DNA of 64,000 nt from Chitinophaga niabensis (GTDB lineage: Bacteria > Bacteroidota > Bacteroidia > Chitinophagales > Chitinophagaceae): positions 2,857,001 through 2,921,000 of the forward strand of contig NZ_CP154260.1 in NCBI RefSeq assembly GCF_039545795.1, in the 5' to 3' direction. Positions 19,251 to 27,900 of the stretch are shown here, in pieces (position 1 is the stretch's first letter; each line of letters opens with the position of its first letter). Made by a program: the position numbers and the translations under genes. The notes beneath the pieces are model-generated. The model was not told where the DNA came from. It saw only the letters and a list, made by a program, of their open reading frames with translations, and made no database searches.

Positions 19251-22200
19251 TTAATTCTCCTGGATGATCAGCGCATTGATGTAAGAAAACTCTCCGTTTG
19301 TTGTATGGTCCACCGGTGGATAAACAGCAATCCTTATTACCCCTGATGAATTAGGCACCACACCGGTAACAACCTGCTGTGCAGAAGTATTACCCAATGC
19401 ATTCTGCAATAATTCAGACCCGCCATTAATGCGCCATGCAGCATAACGTGGGGCTGTAGCAGCAGTACTACGTGAGCCCACCAGTTTTAAGGTGTATGTT
19501 TTAGATGGGTTCAGCCCTGTGATCAGCAGGTTATCATTTGTACTGTATTTCAAACTGTAGTTAAACCAGTAACTGTTTAGCGCAATATCAGGTACTATAC
19601 CTGAATTATTCCCTGTGACCATACCCGCATTATCCGCTGAGTTTACACCGGCAAGGCCCGTCCAGTAAATACTTGTATTACCTCCGTTATTGATGGTCCA
19701 GCTTGTAGTTGGGTCTGTAACAGAAATGTTCATTCCCGTTACGGCTCCGTTAACGTTCATCCAACCCGGAATGACAGGCGCCGCTGCATTCGAGAAATAA
19801 GCACGTAACGTTTTCAGACCACCATTATCAGGAAGCACTGTTATCGTAGCATCATCACTGTAAGTTGCACCACCTGAAACGGTTACCGTTAAACGGACCT
19901 TAAACACACCATTGGTGAGCGCACCTACAGTGGTGTTCGCTGCAGTAGCCGTTCCGAATGTAACTGTATTGGGGCCGCCTTCACCCTGGGGCAGGGTTAG
20001 TGGGAATTGGGTAAGCGGCAATTGCGTCCATTGGTAACCCGTGATCGTATTCCCATTTGCATTAATGGTGCTCGTTAATGATACGCTGTTGGTTGGCAGT
20101 GTAATACTGGCATCCGCTACGGTTATCGTAGGTGCAGTACCTGAACTGGCATTCACGGTTACAGTAGCATCATCACTATATGTTGCACCACCCGTAACAG
20201 TACCTGTTAAGCGGAACACATACACGCCATTGGTAAGCCCTCCCATCGTACAACTGGTTGCAGTAGGTGTTCCCATCGTAGCCGTATTAGGCCCGGAAAC
20301 CTGCGTCCATTGATAACCCGTAAATGTGTTTCCGTTTGCGGTAATATTACCCGTCAGCGCAACACTGTTAGTGGGTAGTGTAATAGTAGCGTCTGCCACA
20401 GTGATTGTAGGAGGAGTATTAGCATTCACCGTTACCGTAGCATCGTCACTATAGGTAGCACCGCCGGAAACAGTAACCGTTAAACGGAATACATAAGATC
20501 CGCTTATAAGCCCTCCCATTGTACAATTCACAGCTGTGCTCGTACCCATCGTAGCCGTATTGGGCCCTGAGATCTGCGTCCATTGGTAACCTGTAATAGT
20601 GCTGCCGTTCGCGTTTACATTACCGGTCAGTGCAACACTGTTGGTGGGCAATGTTATACTGGCATCTGTCACAAATACTGTAGGTGTGCCAGGTGCATCT
20701 GCTATGCTGATATCTACAAAACTTAAGTGTGCATAGGTACTACCGGTAGCAGGGCGAAGATTAATATCTACTGCACCCGTACCTGTTATGCCTGAATATA
20801 CGATAGCCCTGTTCAGATCTGCTGGTGCGCCGGAACCATAATAGGTTTCCATTGTTTTGGAATTTGCCCATGTTGCTTCTGTACCTAATTTTGATTCAAG
20901 GATCCTTGATGCATTGTTAACAGGATCTACCCTTGCTCCCCATAACTTAATGGAATAGGTTTTTGAAGTAGTTAATCCTTCAATACGAAGTGTAGTACCA
21001 TTTGGATAGATAGAGTTATGCAGGAACATATTATCAGATAGCGCCGTACCAGGATATCCCATGGCAGCAGCATAGAACCCGGCAGCGTTAATACCGCTTG
21101 TACCATTGGTTACTACCTGGTTACCGGAAGGTTCTCCTATCATTCTAAAAGAAACAGCGGTGGCGGTATTATTTGCAGTTACCAGATTGCTGATAGCGGA
21201 GTTATCCCTGAATCCCGTAGCCCCGCCGGAGCCATACCAGTTATTCCAGTAATTCCCCGCTGCATCCGGAGAAATAGTAGTTTGTCCTATTAATCCGCCA
21301 ACACCGGTTGTATTTACACTATCTCCTCCAAGGTCCACCAGGATCCGGTTAGGGTCTCCTGTTACCGGCGGAGTGGTGCCACCACCATTCCCAAAATAGG
21401 TAGCGATGTTGGAGTAAGAAGAAGAGGTACCATTGGTATAATTTGCTTTCACCCTGAAATACTGTATCCCGCCCGTTGGTTTCGTATAGCTTTTCTTTAC
21501 GATCACAGGATTGGTGACCTCATCAAACTGCGACCAGCTGCTGCCATTTGCAGATGCTTCCACTGTATATCCGCTCACACCAATGATCGGTTGAAAATAA
21601 GATTGAAAACGCGCAAATAAACTACTGGCTATTTGCAATACACCCTGTGCATTCAGATGAACGCCATCCCCATATGAGTATTCCGTTTTGATCACCGCAT
21701 CCGTAGCAGCGCTTGCGTCTACGATGTTAGTGAATCCTTCCACAAAACGTTTGGGCCAGATGGCACGGATACTGTCTGCAATTACTTTCAGTTGCGTTTG
21801 TTGTGCTGCATTTAACTGATGCCTCGGTTGTGTTGTTTCCCAGAGAATGGGAATACCCTTATTTAATGCCATGGTATCCAGCTTCTTTAAATTAGCCAGG
21901 ATCTGCGCATTGCTAAGCCCGTTCCCCACATCGTTGGAAGGCAGGGAAATAAAGAGGAAATCAGGATTATATTTCAGTGCACTGTCGATGTTAGTACCTG
22001 CTGTGCCGCCCTGTGAAACAGGCATTAAGTTCACACTGCTATATCCGCCAACGGCCAGGTTGTTCCATGAAGCGCCGGAAGTATTACTATTAAACCAGGC
22101 ACCGATCTTATCCCCCAGCCTGTCCGGAGCATTCAGCCCATACCCTGCCAGTGTGGAAGAACCAAGCCCAACCACACGGGGTGAAAGGCTCAGCGTATTA

Positions 22201-22820
22201 TTATTGGTTGCCCAGCGAAGGGTAAAAGTATTATTACCATGATCAAAAGCACCGGCATTCAGTTGCGTAAGGTTGGTGAAGAACCCTGCCGGGGGATATA
22301 TAAACACCAGGCTGATGCCGGACATTGCTTCAATATACACCCGCTCGCCCTGCGTCAGCGCAGGCCGGAAAGTAATTTTACCGATGGTGCTATCTACCAG
22401 TATACCATCGTTCAGGTCCCTGTATTGGAACACGCCGTTACGCCAGACTTTGACGTTTTTACCTGTAAAGTCTGAGTTGGTGTAGATACTGTCACCTACA
22501 CCAGGATATCCCTGGCTGACCCCGGTTTTAAACTGCACACTTTTCCCATTAGCTCCACCGATGCCGCTATACTTTAAAGTATCCTGGCCCACAATAGCCA
22601 GGGCAGTATCTCCCAGGTTTTGCAGCTGGATCATGCGGAATTCGGTCCTGCCGTTTCCGCTGTTGTACAGTACACCAGGGATGTCCTTGGTCCTGCTTTC
22701 AATGACCAGTTCTGCATTGCGGATCTTTACGCTGTCTTGTTTCACCTGAATCACGGATGATTGAGAGAAAAGGTACAGGCATTGCATTAACAACGCGATG
22801 GTGAAAAGTGCACGTTTCAT
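19251..22820 (-). CDS. Secreted SGNH-hydrolase protein with three tandem PKD/REJ-like repeats
   Basis: This 1189-aa secreted protein has a signal peptide (1-20) and the same N-terminal domain as its neighbour (QDSVKIRNAELVIES, NGRTEFRMIQLQNLGDTALAI). An SGNH hydrolase domain follows at about 200-410, with VVGLGSSTLAGYG (Ser about 219), SLPSNDVGNG (about 291) and DGVHLNAQG (about 382). It then has an FN3-like segment, a carbohydrate-binding-like domain opening with ILVDLGGDS (about 490-700), three tandem repeats with the core ITLPTNSVALTG...GYQWTQ (about 705-1000) and a C-terminal beta domain. That last domain has the GNNSGIVPDI and KTYTLKLVGSR signatures, also found in the first protein of the window. 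The third repeat carries a 13-residue in-frame insertion. Confidence 0.84.
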   Translation of the reverse strand: MKRALFTIALLMQCLYLFSQSSVIQVKQDSVKIRNAELVIESRTKDIPGVLYNSGNGRTEFRMIQLQNLGDTALAIVGQDTLKYSGIGGANGKSVQFKTGVSQGYPGVGDSIYTNSDFTGKNVKVWRNGVFQYRDLNDGILVDSTIGKITFRPALTQGERVYIEAMSGISLVFIYPPAGFFTNLTQLNAGAFDHGNNTFTLRWATNNNTLSLSPRVVGLGSSTLAGYGLNAPDRLGDKIGAWFNSNTSGASWNNLAVGGYSSVNLMPVSQGGTAGTNIDSALKYNPDFLFISLPSNDVGNGLSNAQILANLKKLDTMALNKGIPILWETTQPRHQLNAAQQTQLKVIADSIRAIWPKRFVEGFTNIVDASAATDAVIKTEYSYGDGVHLNAQGVLQIASSLFARFQSYFQPIIGVSGYTVEASANGSSWSQFDEVTNPVIVKKSYTKPTGGIQYFRVKANYTNGTSSSYSNIATYFGNGGGTTPPVTGDPNRILVDLGGDSVNTTGVGGLIGQTTISPDAAGNYWNNWYGSGGATGFRDNSAISNLVTANNTATAVSFRMIGEPSGNQVVTNGTSGINAAGFYAAAMGYPGTALSDNMFLHNSIYPNGTTLRIEGLTTSKTYSIKLWGARVDPVNNASRILESKLGTEATWANSKTMETYYGSGAPADLNRAIVYSGITGTGAVDINLRPATGSTYAHLSFVDISIADAPGTPTVFVTDASITLPTNSVALTGNVNANGSTITGYQWTQISGPNTATMGTSTAVNCTMGGLISGSYVFRLTVTVSGGATYSDDATVTVNANTPPTITVADATITLPTNSVALTGNITANGNTFTGYQWTQVSGPNTATMGTPTATSCTMGGLTNGVYVFRLTGTVTGGATYSDDATVTVNASSGTAPTITVADASITLPTNSVSLTSTINANGNTITGYQWTQLPLTQFPLTLPQGEGGPNTVTFGTATAANTTVGALTNGVFKVRLTVTVSGGATYSDDATITVLPDNGGLKTLRAYFSNAAAPVIPGWMNVNGAVTGMNISVTDPTTSWTINNGGNTSIYWTGLAGVNSADNAGMVTGNNSGIVPDIALNSYWFNYSLKYSTNDNLLITGLNPSKTYTLKLVGSRSTAATAPRYAAWRINGGSELLQNALGNTSAQQVVTGVVPNSSGVIRIAVYPPVDHTTNGEFSYINALIIQEN
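19840..20700 (-). repeat. Three tandem coding repeats (PKD/REJ-like) in the SGNH protein
   Basis: Three near-identical units of about 90-100 codons share the core ASITLPTNSVALTG, GYQWTQ(I/V)SGPNTATMG and GGATYSDDATVTV. High similarity at the DNA level suggests recent duplication and possible copy-number change by recombination. Confidence 0.8.
19977..20021 (-). repeat. In-frame insertion with imperfect palindrome inside the third repeat
   Basis: Where repeats 1 and 2 read WTQ(I/V)SGPNT, repeat 3 reads WTQ followed by LPLTQFPLTLPQGEG and then GPNT, a net gain of 13 codons (39 nt). The added DNA has imperfect inverted ends (GCCGCTTACCC / GGGTGAAGGCGGC). Its ...PLTLPQGEG... translation looks like that of a small repetitive element rather than a natural part of the domain. 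Confidence 0.6.
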
Positions 22821-22868
22821 AGTGTATAAGTATTTCGAGCATTCAATTTTTATATGTTGGCTCAGGCT

Positions 22869-23288
22869 TTATTGCTGAACTTCGCAGTTACTGATATTTC
22901 CTTCTTTATTTATTTGTTCATAGGCTGTGGCTGATACCACTAAATAATTCTCTTCATCTATGAAAAAATCATCTCCTGATGTTCCATTTATGTAGAGCCA
23001 TTTAAAAGGGGGCACCTTCTTGTTTCCATTCAGATCATAGAACTGCGGTGAAAACTCTACCTCTGCATCTTTTATGATATATCCTTTTAAGCCTTCCAGC
23101 TTATTCAATAATCTTTCCGTTATTAAGAAACAAGGGAAACATTCAATCAGATCATCCTCAAACCAATCATCGAAAATAAAATGAAGATTTTCGATGTGCG
23201 GAGGATGAGTCCGGTTATCCAGTATTGTTTTGTTACCCAATTGACCAGGGGTATCTGGTTTTAATCTGTAATTTTCTCTGCTTAACAT
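22869..23288 (-). CDS. Immunity-like protein (Imm11/Imm43-like), copy A
   Basis: This 139-aa soluble protein has no signal peptide. It is a close paralogue of the product at 61495-61908, sharing YRLKPDTPGQLG, the FIFDDWF-DDLI segment, EFSP-FYDLNGNK, FKWLYING and DDFFIDEE-LVVS. The layout of a C-x-FLITERLLNKLE segment, an EVEFSPQFY strand and a terminal DDFFIDEENYLVVS segment resembles the Imm11/Imm43 immunity families of polymorphic-toxin loci. That match is from memory of the fold pattern and is not certain. It lies downstream of the RHS operon with two other small genes. Its cognate toxin, if any, is not identified. Confidence 0.6.
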   Translation of the reverse strand: MLSRENYRLKPDTPGQLGNKTILDNRTHPPHIENLHFIFDDWFEDDLIECFPCFLITERLLNKLEGLKGYIIKDAEVEFSPQFYDLNGNKKVPPFKWLYINGTSGDDFFIDEENYLVVSATAYEQINKEGNISNCEVQQ

Positions 23289-23421
23289 GCTGCATTCTGC
23301 TTTGTTAGGTATTGTGGTTGCCGGGGGTGTTTATTGCCCTGGGTTAATGGTCTACATTTTCTACATTCACATTTTCCTAAATTATCTCCTGTATTAAAAA
23401 ATATAAAATCATTCTCATGTA

Positions 23422-23694
23422 CTAAATTAAAAACCCGTCATTATTTAATTTCTCGATATTACAGTCATAAATCCCATTCTCCCAATTATCATTAATCTTT
23501 TTAGAACTACCAGAAAAAATCACACCATTAATCTTATAACGCTCATCCTGGTACTCAATGATATCGCCAATCTTAGGTAGCCCTCCATCAAGGAAGGAAA
23601 TAGTTGCAATAATTCCTACAGGTTCATACTTGTCCATTTTCAATACCTGTATTTTTCTCATTGCTTTCATAGTACTACTTCCAATTAATTTCAT
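23422..23694 (-). CDS. Small hypothetical protein in the RHS-downstream cluster
   Basis: A 90-aa frame in AT-rich DNA with no family I recognise. Residues 21-70 are strand-rich (EPVGIIATISFLDGGLPKIG, DIIEYQDERYKINGVIF). Starts at Met1, Met9 or Met12 are all possible. Its position among small AT-rich genes behind an RHS gene suggests an orphan immunity gene or a remnant of a displaced toxin module. Confidence 0.5.
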   Translation of the reverse strand: MKLIGSSTMKAMRKIQVLKMDKYEPVGIIATISFLDGGLPKIGDIIEYQDERYKINGVIFSGSSKKINDNWENGIYDCNIEKLNNDGFLI

Positions 23695-23807
23695 ATAGGA
23701 ACGAAATTTTTCACACCTTGATCATGCCCGGTTTAATGACTATAACGTTCAAAGAACTTCTTAAACAATAAAAGATATAGTTCCCAAGGCACAAGACCTT
23801 TTGCTGT

Positions 23808-24212
23808 TTATTTTTCAGTCCCATATCTCCCTGTCCACTCATTCGCGAAAATGATATCTATTTTACCTAATTCTTGATTATCCAATTCTCTAAATGAGTA
23901 ATCAACTGTTTCCAAATATGCAATCATTTCACTCGAAACACAGAATGATGGATACTTTTTTAAATAAAAAAGATAGTATACCGGCCATATGTATTTACCA
24001 TCAGTGTAATAATTCATCGGTCCAATATCTTCGCCATCTATCAAATCTCTCATATAAGTCATAACGCCTCCAAAAAATTGCCCCTTAGCCAAATACTCAA
24101 TAAATTTCTTTCTAGCTTCTTCATCAACGTTTGAAGTCACAAACATTTCTTTGAAAGGTCTTGCACTTCTAATATTTCTATCACATTCGTTAATAAAACC
24201 TATAAATTCCAT
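23808..24212 (-). CDS. Hypothetical protein, possible orphan immunity protein
   Basis: A 134-aa soluble, acidic protein without signal peptide. It contains DEEARKKFIEYLAKGQFFGGVMTYMRDLIDGED and an aromatic-rich centre (GKYIWPVYYLFYLKKYPSFC). It ends TGRYGTEK. Small acidic proteins of this size downstream of RHS genes are often immunity proteins, but I recognise no family. The coding region is visibly more AT-rich than the housekeeping part of the window, consistent with transfer. Confidence 0.55.
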   Translation of the reverse strand: MEFIGFINECDRNIRSARPFKEMFVTSNVDEEARKKFIEYLAKGQFFGGVMTYMRDLIDGEDIGPMNYYTDGKYIWPVYYLFYLKKYPSFCVSSEMIAYLETVDYSFRELDNQELGKIDIIFANEWTGRYGTEK

Positions 24213-24403
24213 TTGATATTATTTAGCCATTAGTGATACAAGTCTCATGCACTAATTAAATATAAAAGCAGACCTGAACTATTCCCGAATTTATACTTGC
24301 TACTCATATCACAACAGTTTAATTAGTTAAACAATAATTCCCCATTGGAGTATTTGCGTTATTATTTCAAAGAACTTTAATATTAAAATGAACCAAATAA
24401 TAC

Positions 24404-24510
24404 CAAGGCACAAGTCAGCTCACGCACAAAGCCATCGCACAAGACTTGCGCCAGCCAAGCATACACTCAGCCATCATACAAGCCTTGACCAGCCTAGGAC
24501 AATAGCCTTG
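24404..24510 (-). repeat. Degenerate short repeats in the intergenic region behind the RHS operon
   Basis: The gap 24213-24544 (332 nt) holds no gene that I can support. Read on the reverse strand it contains successive imperfect copies of a roughly 22-nt unit: GGCTGGTCAAGGCTTGTATGAT, a shorter GGCTGAGTGTATGCTT, and GGCTGGCGCAAGTCTTGTGC. A partial GGCTTTGTGCG copy ends the run. Each full unit has a small palindromic core (CAAGGCTTG or GCAAGTCTTG). A related CAAGGCACAAGACCTT occurs at 23784-23799. No leader or spacer pattern of a CRISPR array is present. Confidence 0.45.
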
Positions 24511-24544
24511 TATTTATACCAGAATATCGTTTATACTGATTCAT

Positions 24545-24931
24545 TTACTTGATAGTTGATACTCCATATTTGATGTTAATTAAACCACGTATATTAACAT
24601 ATTCCTGATTATCCAAGATAACAGGTTCTTTTACACCTATTTCCGACAGAATAATTTTGTAATATGTTGTATCGGTATTATTATTACTTACAATCTTTTT
24701 TGCCAGAAGAATTGAATCATTACCTTCTACATATACAACAGAGGGGGCAATAATAATTTGAGAGCTACTTTCATTTATTTTCTTACCTAAAAAATATCCT
24801 TTCATATCACTTGAATGAAAAAGAATTAATTCATGTGTTCCAATTTCAATTTTATCGTTATTGAACATATCAATACACGATACCTGAAAAACCAAGCTAA
24901 AAATAATTAATACACTTAAAAACGATTTCAT
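24545..24931 (-). CDS. Small lipoprotein, candidate cognate immunity protein of the RHS protein
   Basis: The 128-aa protein has a lipoprotein-like signal (MKSFLSVLIIFSLVFQVSC; Cys19; the -3 residue is Gln, so the lipobox is imperfect). A strand-rich mature part contains KGYFLGKKINESSSQIIIAP. Its ATG is 2 nt after the RHS stop codon, so translation is probably coupled. In polymorphic-toxin loci the gene directly behind the toxin usually encodes its immunity protein. Export of this candidate would place protection in the periplasm or envelope. No immunity family is recognised, so the role is inferred from position only. Confidence 0.65.
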   Translation of the reverse strand: MKSFLSVLIIFSLVFQVSCIDMFNNDKIEIGTHELILFHSSDMKGYFLGKKINESSSQIIIAPSVVYVEGNDSILLAKKIVSNNNTDTTYYKIILSEIGVKEPVILDNQEYVNIRGLINIKYGVSTIK

Positions 24932-24933
24932 GC

Positions 24934-27900
24934 TTATTTATTTGAATTAGAAGTAGGTTTTAATATCTCAATAAAATTCATATTTGCCTGTTCTGTCCAG
25001 ATATATTTCTGATAAGTTGTGCCAAATGGAGTTCGTCCTCCATTTCTATTAATGCTATTATCACCAAATTGATGATCTGTTAACGATTCTAAGGTTTTGG
25101 AATCACTAAGAGTATACACAATAGTTTTCCCATCATCCAATACAAACGCATTAAACGCATAACTTCCCATAAAGTGACGAATTGACAGAGCCTCATTTTC
25201 ATCTGGTGGTTCTTGAAACGGCCCAGGCAATATTTGAGAAATCGCTTTTGCCCATATCTCTACCCCATCTTTTCCTTTTTCCATATGATAAAATGTTGAA
25301 AAGCTTTCTCCTGCATTAAGTTTACCGTCCTGGTAAAAATTTTGAAACGCGGCCAATTTAAGACTCTTTACAGATTCTGATGCTTTTAGATCATCTATAA
25401 TTTTCCCCCCGTACACAACGCTGTTTTCACTGCCTGTCCCCATAACAAATTTAGCCATTAACGATTGGCCACTGGATTTGGAGTCGTAAACAGGGTAGTT
25501 GCCCTTAATAGGTTCATATTCTCCATTAAAATTTAGATTCATATATGGAGCATCTTGCTTAAGAAAATCAAGTGGTGAAAAATTGGCAGTAGAGGTTTGA
25601 CTAATAGACCCACGTCTATCTGGTAGTGCAAAATTATTTACTTCGTGTATAAGATCACCCTGAAGTTTTGCTGCCGACTCATCAAACTCAAAAACAGTTC
25701 GGTACAATTTACTTTCTTTATCATACCAATTTGTCTTCACAAAAGCTTCATTTCCGTCTATATCAATTGCCATTATTGGCGTATTGCTTGCAAATTGATA
25801 AGGCGTCAATTCCGGATACATTTTTGTAATAGGATCCACTGATAGGAATCTCCCCACTTTCGCATCATAAATCCTCATCCCATAATCCTGCTGGCTCCCC
25901 TCACCCTTCACCTCATTATCATTCTCCTTCCCGTTAAACCCATACCTATAGCCCGATTTCATCCCTGGCCCTGTTCCCGCAATCAAGCCATACCTTCCCT
26001 CCATAGGCATCCCAAACGGATAATAATCCTGCATGCTGATCACATCAAGCGTACGATTAGTTGGTGTCCCCAACTTTTTATCTGACAGAACAGAGATCAC
26101 ATTCCCCAAATGATTCGTAAGCTCATACACCCTGCTCCCCTCACCCATCCATTTTTCATCTACTTTATTCTCGGCAATATTCATTTGGGGTTCCCAAAGC
26201 CCCAATCTGCTACTGCCATATAAATGCTGCTCTTTCCAGGTTATTACCCCTGATTGATCCTTTTCATAAGTAGCCAAAGTATTCCCCTGTGCATCTCTAA
26301 CATACCAGGTGATAATTGGATTTGAAGTTGGTCCGTCTCGGTAATATGCCTTACTCACCCGGTTGCCGCCAACATCATATTTATACTCCAGAAAACGTTG
26401 ATTATTCTTCAGTACTTTACTGATCTTGCCATAAGCTGTCCAGAAAATCTTATCAGTAGCCGTTTCAGCAATTAAGTTACCAATTTTATCGTAACTATAA
26501 CTTCTTAAACCCTCAAGATCATTTTCATACTCAGAGGTTCCGCCACCTACCGGGAAATCATCTTTTACACTCGCCAGTCGGTTGGTCTTTTCCCCTGCAA
26601 TGGTTTCATAGGCATAGGTGAGATTATCCATACCTAATGGCTTTCCAACCCCACTTCCATTCCTTATATACTTTAAGATATTCCCGTTACCATCATAGCT
26701 GATATCTTCCATAAATGGACTATCATCAGGATTTGCGCGGGGAACCCAGGTGGTGCTGGTAATATTTTGCTGACGCATATGCTTCAGCCGGTTCAACTGG
26801 TCATATACATATGTATAACCAACAGGGGCACCGCTTCCCCGCTCACTAAGTGCTAAGATAGCTCCGGCGATATTCCCATTAAACAGCTGTTTCCCATCAT
26901 ATGTTGCAGGCCGCTGGTACTCTAAAGCAAAGGCTGTAGGCGCTGCAATAGCCCTAAAGTCCCCATCAAAGTAATTCAAGGAGTAGGCCATGGCGTCAGG
27001 GGCAAATGGCTTGCCGCCAGTAAGGGAAGAGCCGTCCCTCCCCATATCATCGTCTTTGTTCAGGAAATTACCATTCATCCCCTTCAGCCATCCCTGCAGT
27101 GTATATGCATAATCCACCCCCTGAATATCGTTCTCGCCACCTAATTCCATGCGAGCTAAAGGTCCGTGAGGGTAATAAACATATGCTGCCTGCGTCTTAG
27201 AGCTCTGCATAGCCCATCCTCCATTCATAAAGCCATTATTCACTTTCACCAGCCGGTTTTCTGCATCATACTTGTACTCATACATAAACCGGTCGTTGTT
27301 CTCCGGCAATTGGTACCTGACCATATTTACCTTACCACTCGCCAGGTCATAGTCATAATCCATCCGTTTAACATCCAGCCCGTTTATCTTCTGCCACAGG
27401 GTTTTCACATTCCCTATCGCATCATAGCTATAGTAAGTCATTTGATCCGGCACAGCAGAACTGTTTTCCAGATACATAGAAGCCGCTACCCTCTTGCGTA
27501 AGTTTTCCAGCGGTTGGGAACTCAGCTCCGAAGGTTTTACATCATAGTAAGTCTTAGTAATCTGCTGACGTGTACCTGCATTTATTAAACCATCGGATTG
27601 CCACAGCGGAAGGAAAGGTGCTGCAGGAAGCGCACCAAGATTCAAGACCTCTCCCACTTCTTCGATACGTCCTAGCCGCTCATACTTAGTGTAAGAATAC
27701 CTGTTGGCAATTGCATCTTCCTGCACCGGTGCCAGCTGCTCTGCATTCTGTGACAGTACCAAACGCCCCAGGTAATCATACCAGAAGTTAGAGATCCCTG
27801 CATCCGGGGTTTTCTGTTTCACTACCTGCCCTAAAGTATTATAGGCATAATTGGTAGTCATCTTATGGTCTGGGTATACACCATTTACGGCTATTCCGGA

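Noticed and set aside
24404..24510. CRISPR array
   Set aside because: The repeat units are short, differ from each other, have no regular unique spacers and no cas genes are nearby.
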